Assembly: GCA_949361645.1 (NCBI GenBank)
Contig: OX442424.1
Coordinates: 4,485,986 to 4,549,985, forward strand
From: Spongilla lacustris
Taxonomy: Eukaryota > Porifera > Demospongiae > Spongillida > Spongillidae
DNA: 64,000 nucleotides
Direction of reading: 5' to 3'
Shown here piece by piece: positions 61,801-64,000 of the stretch (its first letter is position 1; every line of letters starts with the position of its first letter). The translations under genes were made by a program, and so were the position numbers. The notes under the pieces are model-generated. The model was not told where the DNA came from, made no database searches, and was given only the letters and a program-made list of their open reading frames with translations.

Positions 61801-64000
61801 TACATGTACATGTACTACATGTACAGTGTGATACACGTACAGCTGTGCATGCTTTGCACAATAGAACAAACCTCAGGAATAGACCAGGGAAGATCTTTGG
61901 GCAAACAGTCCAAAACGTCTTTTGAAAACTCAGAATAATCTACTTCGTTATCCAAAAGAAAGCTCTCTGTCTCAGGTTCTATCTCTCCTGCTTCACCAAG
62001 ACTGCGCATCAAATTGCTAATACAAATGGAAAGACATATGGCCATTCAGTTCATACATATGTAAAATTCCCATCAGATTATGTCGTTCATTCCGCAATGC
62101 ACATGAAACATCCTTGAGTATACCACAAATACTACATACCCAGTGGCAAATGGTGACTCTGCTGGCCAATCAGTTATTTTGCAAACGAAGAGGGTGATTT
62201 GATACTCCTTAGGGTTCTGGCAGTAATCTTTCGTTGAAAAAAAAAAAAACAGCAACATGGGATCATTTGCACTGTACTAAAGAAGAATTCCTTTACTTTC
62301 TGGACATTCTTTGAGTGGCACCACAACACGTGGTATCTTTGGGTCCTTTGGAGATAGCAATGCACGACCACCAGCCTGTCAGAAAAAATTAGTAGGTGGC
62401 AAAATGAAACTGTAAGCATTACAAGGTGTACTTGTACTATCCTTCACCTTACATCCAACTTTGTATTTCCTCATTCAATAAGTCAATTCTAATTTTTTAC
62501 CTTAATCCAAAAATGCCTAATTTTATCACTATAAAAGTTTTACCAATACAAATTTCTTCACAATTGTAATAACCTCTTCATTTCTGTCTGTAATATTTTC
62601 GCTACCTTGGTATGAAGTCTGGTACTCCCCCGGGTTAGAATTCCACATATCTCCAAGTACATGTATGTGTGTCAAAGGTCCTTCAAATTCAGTATGTACA
62701 CAGAGGAGTTCTGCCGCTATCTATTGATTTGTTCAGATTGTTTATTTAAATGTCATCTATTACAGGGATACACATGTAGCTGTGCAAAGTACATGTGCAC
62801 TTTTATGCTCAATTCACGTCGATGATTTAGGCAAACTGCATCCCATTTAACGCATGGATAGCAGATGGCTATATATCATTGGTGTCAATCAAGCGGGGAA
62901 AAGTGCACGTACACTGTTTAACTCTATCTCCATCTATGATAACACAGAAATCAATGAGCAAAATGAATCAATTTAGCTTCAGAACTACAACACGCTTTTG
63001 AGCACTTGCTTCTGCATGGAGATATGTAAATTTCTAAATCGGGGTTAGAAAACTTTGTATTGAAAATAAATATAGCACCAAACTTTCCACTGAGAAATGA
63101 TGTGGGGAAAGGTATGCAAAATTTAAAAGAAAAAGGTTGTGTGATTACAAAGATACGTTGTTTTGTGCAAAGGACATTATAACCCACAAGGATAACACAG
63201 ACCCAACTAAGTGCATATGTAAGTTTTTACTTGTTAATGAATGTAGTGTGCAATCTTACACATTCCACATTCAAGATGGTGATGGTGCAATGCAGATGTA
63301 CGGGCATGCAGCCATTGCAGTTTTTTTTGCATACATGTACATGAGAATGTTATAATAATGTACAATACCCTTGTCCACAACCTACCTTGTCATATGCCTT
63401 CAAAAAGCCTGCACAAGCTCTACTATGCTGCTTTTCAATAATGTACACCACCTATTAAAAAGAGCGTATGCACAAAGCATACTTGTACATATATATGTGC
63501 ATATACCTTAACAGTTCGTACAAACTTCTCCACATCCTTTTGAGGAGCAGCTTCTGACCCTTCTTTGAGTGTGATTGATTGCTTTTTGATTGAGGTGCAT
63601 GTGTACAACCTAAATTGTTTAAAAATGCAGTTTGAATTACTCACAAGGCATTCTGAAATATACGAAATATCTTAAGATATCCACAATCCACCCAGTTTTT
63701 GCATGTAAAAAGTACATTACTCCAATTAAAAGATTGATAGTCCGACATATTATGTTAACATAACGAAATAAAAAATCCCTGATGATGAAAATGACACAAT
63801 AACAATATAAAAGTACTTACACGTTCCCTTAGCGACTTAACAAATGCTGACCTATCAATTAAAGTCTCTTTAAGCGGCACTTCAGGTTCAGTGTCATCTA
63901 CTGCACATTCAACTTTGGTTACAGTGTCATCTGATGCACGTGTGACTTTTGCACCATCTGCCTCATCTGTAATCCTAATTGCTGCCAACTCTTCATCTAG
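52858..64000 (-). CDS. DIS3L2: DIS3-like exonuclease 2 (DIS3L2), 5' truncated by window; 26 exons
   Basis: DIS3L2 is a cytoplasmic, exosome-independent 3'-5' exoribonuclease of the RNase II/RNB family that degrades oligouridylated RNAs. Exons, read downwards: 64000-63821 (open), 63581-63507, 63451-63386, 62375-62297, 62227-62140, 62016-61872, 60995-60921, 60825-60786, 60729-60617, 60509-60450, 60118-60071, 60016-59948, 59858-59801, 59721-59672, 58761-58705, 57246-57167, 56755-56632, 56515-56456, 55468-55373, 55216-55072, 55021-54930, 54549-54511, 54460-54356, 54264-54154, 53000-52932, 52881-52858. Phases all agree, giving 715 codons plus TAA; the human protein is 885 residues, so the start and first cold-shock domain lie beyond the window. 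The 3' junction of the second listed exon is certain but its start is less so. One intron uses a GC donor. Alignment to the human protein is clear throughout. Confidence 0.95.
53001..54153. other. Last large DIS3L2 intron, with telomere-like tract
   Basis: A 1.15-kb intron. (TTAGGG)3 lies at 54113-54130, 24 bases from the donor of the exon 54264-54154. Nothing else is recognised. Confidence 0.6.
54113..54130 (+). repeat. (TTAGGG)3 telomere-like tract
   Basis: Three exact tandem copies of TTAGGG, the metazoan telomere unit, in the DIS3L2 intron. Internal tracts of this size can mark repaired breaks or be chance. Confidence 0.9.
54924..54930 (-). other. DIS3L2: GC-AG intron donor in DIS3L2
   Basis: The exon 55021-54930 ends AAAATAGTGCAG and continues GCATGT instead of GT. 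Joining it to the acceptor at 54550 (CTTCAAG) gives [14 protein letters not shown], an exact positional match to human SKRVQ-ELSTSLFF. No GT near the end would keep the frame, so a GC donor is the best reading. Confidence 0.75.
55668..55718. repeat. G15 and C27 runs separated by 9 bases (G/C hairpin)
   Basis: Fifteen G (55668-55682), TTAATAAAT and twenty-seven C (55692-55718) could fold into a perfect G:C hairpin. It lies in the DIS3L2 intron 55469-56455. The run lengths may be unreliable in the assembly. Confidence 0.9.
57965..58588. repeat. Foldback element with central 42-base tandem repeat and G/C-run flanks
   Basis: The left arm (57965 onward: GATTACAATGTATGAATTTG, ACGCCCATTACATTTTCACG, TTGATCTATTCCTCCAAGCC) is repeated inverted up to 58588. 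At the centre a 42-base unit, CAGTGATGTATTTAACGTTT plus AACCCCCTAGTGATTATTTCCT, occurs at 58195, 58237 and 58279; only the third meets its inverted copy (CCTAGTGATAATCACTAGG). G18 (57898-57915) lies outside the left arm and C20 (58597-58616) outside the right, so the runs may be the element's outer parts. In the DIS3L2 intron 57247-58704. Confidence 0.85.
59496..59559. repeat. 64-base palindrome, one mismatch
   Basis: AGGTATCTATGTCTTTAACA then GCTACATGTATG is followed directly by its inverse. The only mismatch is T to G near the outer end. No spacer. In the DIS3L2 intron 58762-59671. Confidence 0.9.
60996..61871. other. DIS3L2 intron, no gene
   Basis: Contains repeated TACATGTA-type motifs, including a run at 61796-61825 (CATGTACATGTACATGTAC then TACATGTAC) and a local duplication at 61321-61348 (GAAGCTGTGATCAT twice). 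No coding content. Confidence 0.5.
62376..63385. other. DIS3L2 intron containing a family P fragment
   Basis: The only structure seen is the family P copy at about 62700-62985. An open frame at 63187-62951 on the minus strand has no recognised motif. Confidence 0.5.
62700..62985. repeat. Central part of palindromic family P (both inner arms)
   Basis: Left inner arm: GCTATCTATTGATTTGTTCA, ATGTCATCTATTACAGGGAT and ACATGTGCACTTTTATGCTC. Right inner arm, inverted: TTGGTGTCAATCAAGCGGGG, AAAAGTGCACGTACACTGTT and ATCTCCATCTATGATA. These match the inner arms of the element at 11071 (for example GGAGATACAGTTGAACAAAC). The outer arms are missing or diverged. Confidence 0.75.

Larger units (their letters stand above)
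61872..64000 (-). other. DIS3L2: DIS3L2 linker and second cold-shock domain exons
   Basis: The exon at 64000-63821 encodes an acidic, poorly conserved linker ([18 protein letters not shown]). The exon at 63451-63386 encodes [20 protein letters not shown] (human VVYILEKKHSRAATGFLK), the start of the second cold-shock domain. The following exons give [36 protein letters not shown] and [19 protein letters not shown], matching human text in the same order. The last ends DLPWSIPE just before the RNB domain. Cold-shock domains form part of the RNA-binding funnel. Confidence 0.9.

Noticed and set aside
1..64000. tRNA, rRNA, CRISPR or bacterial operons
   Set aside because: No cloverleaf with conserved T-arm, no rRNA signature and no regularly spaced CRISPR repeats were seen. 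The intron-rich genes show this is a nuclear eukaryotic sequence.

Overview
This window is nuclear DNA from an animal. Nearly every coding segment recognised is split by GT-AG introns, many only 50 to 300 bases long, and the two conserved genes are eukaryotic housekeeping genes. The AT-rich sequence, the short introns and the transposon mix (DIRS/Ngaro-type retroelements, piggyBac, hAT, a RecQ-linked relic, many foldback elements) suggest an early-branching marine invertebrate. A demosponge is my best guess, but that is inference.

Two real genes were found, and they converge. On the plus strand, 10752-52339 carries the 3' part of midasin (MDN1), the giant AAA ATPase of 60S ribosome maturation. 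I place 41 exons; all splice phases are compatible and they give 1489 codons plus a stop. They cover the helical linker, the acidic D/E-rich tail and the C-terminal MIDAS domain. The AAA ring exons must lie upstream, outside or undetected. On the minus strand, 64000-52858 carries DIS3L2, the 3'-5' exoribonuclease for uridylated RNAs. I place 26 exons giving 715 codons plus a stop, from the region before the second cold-shock domain through the RNB core to the C-terminus. The stop codons are only 518 bases apart.

Region by region: 1-10.7 kb is a transposon graveyard. It holds a TTAT-flanked element, a decayed protein of an unnamed invertebrate family, a broken piggyBac, a hAT MITE and a 1.1-kb foldback. 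From 10.7 to 52.3 kb is MDN1, whose long introns hold a hAT relic, a piggyBac deletion derivative, two DIRS/Ngaro-like retroelements in a 10-kb intron, an LTR element with only gag, a collapsed Gypsy element, a RecQ-linked relic and several foldback elements. From 52.3 to 64 kb is DIS3L2, with small introns, a G-run foldback, a short telomere-like tract and many TACATGTA motifs.

The least explained signals are non-coding. One palindromic repeat family has five copies or fragments in the window. Four TTAA-flanked elements occur, two of them full piggyBac-type and deletion-derivative partners, and three with conspicuous palindromes near their ends or across their whole length. There is also an array of GAGACC-TGTCTC spaced palindromes, and a set of very long G or C homopolymers. 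No tRNA, rRNA or CRISPR was seen. All family names rest on motif recognition from memory; no search was run.
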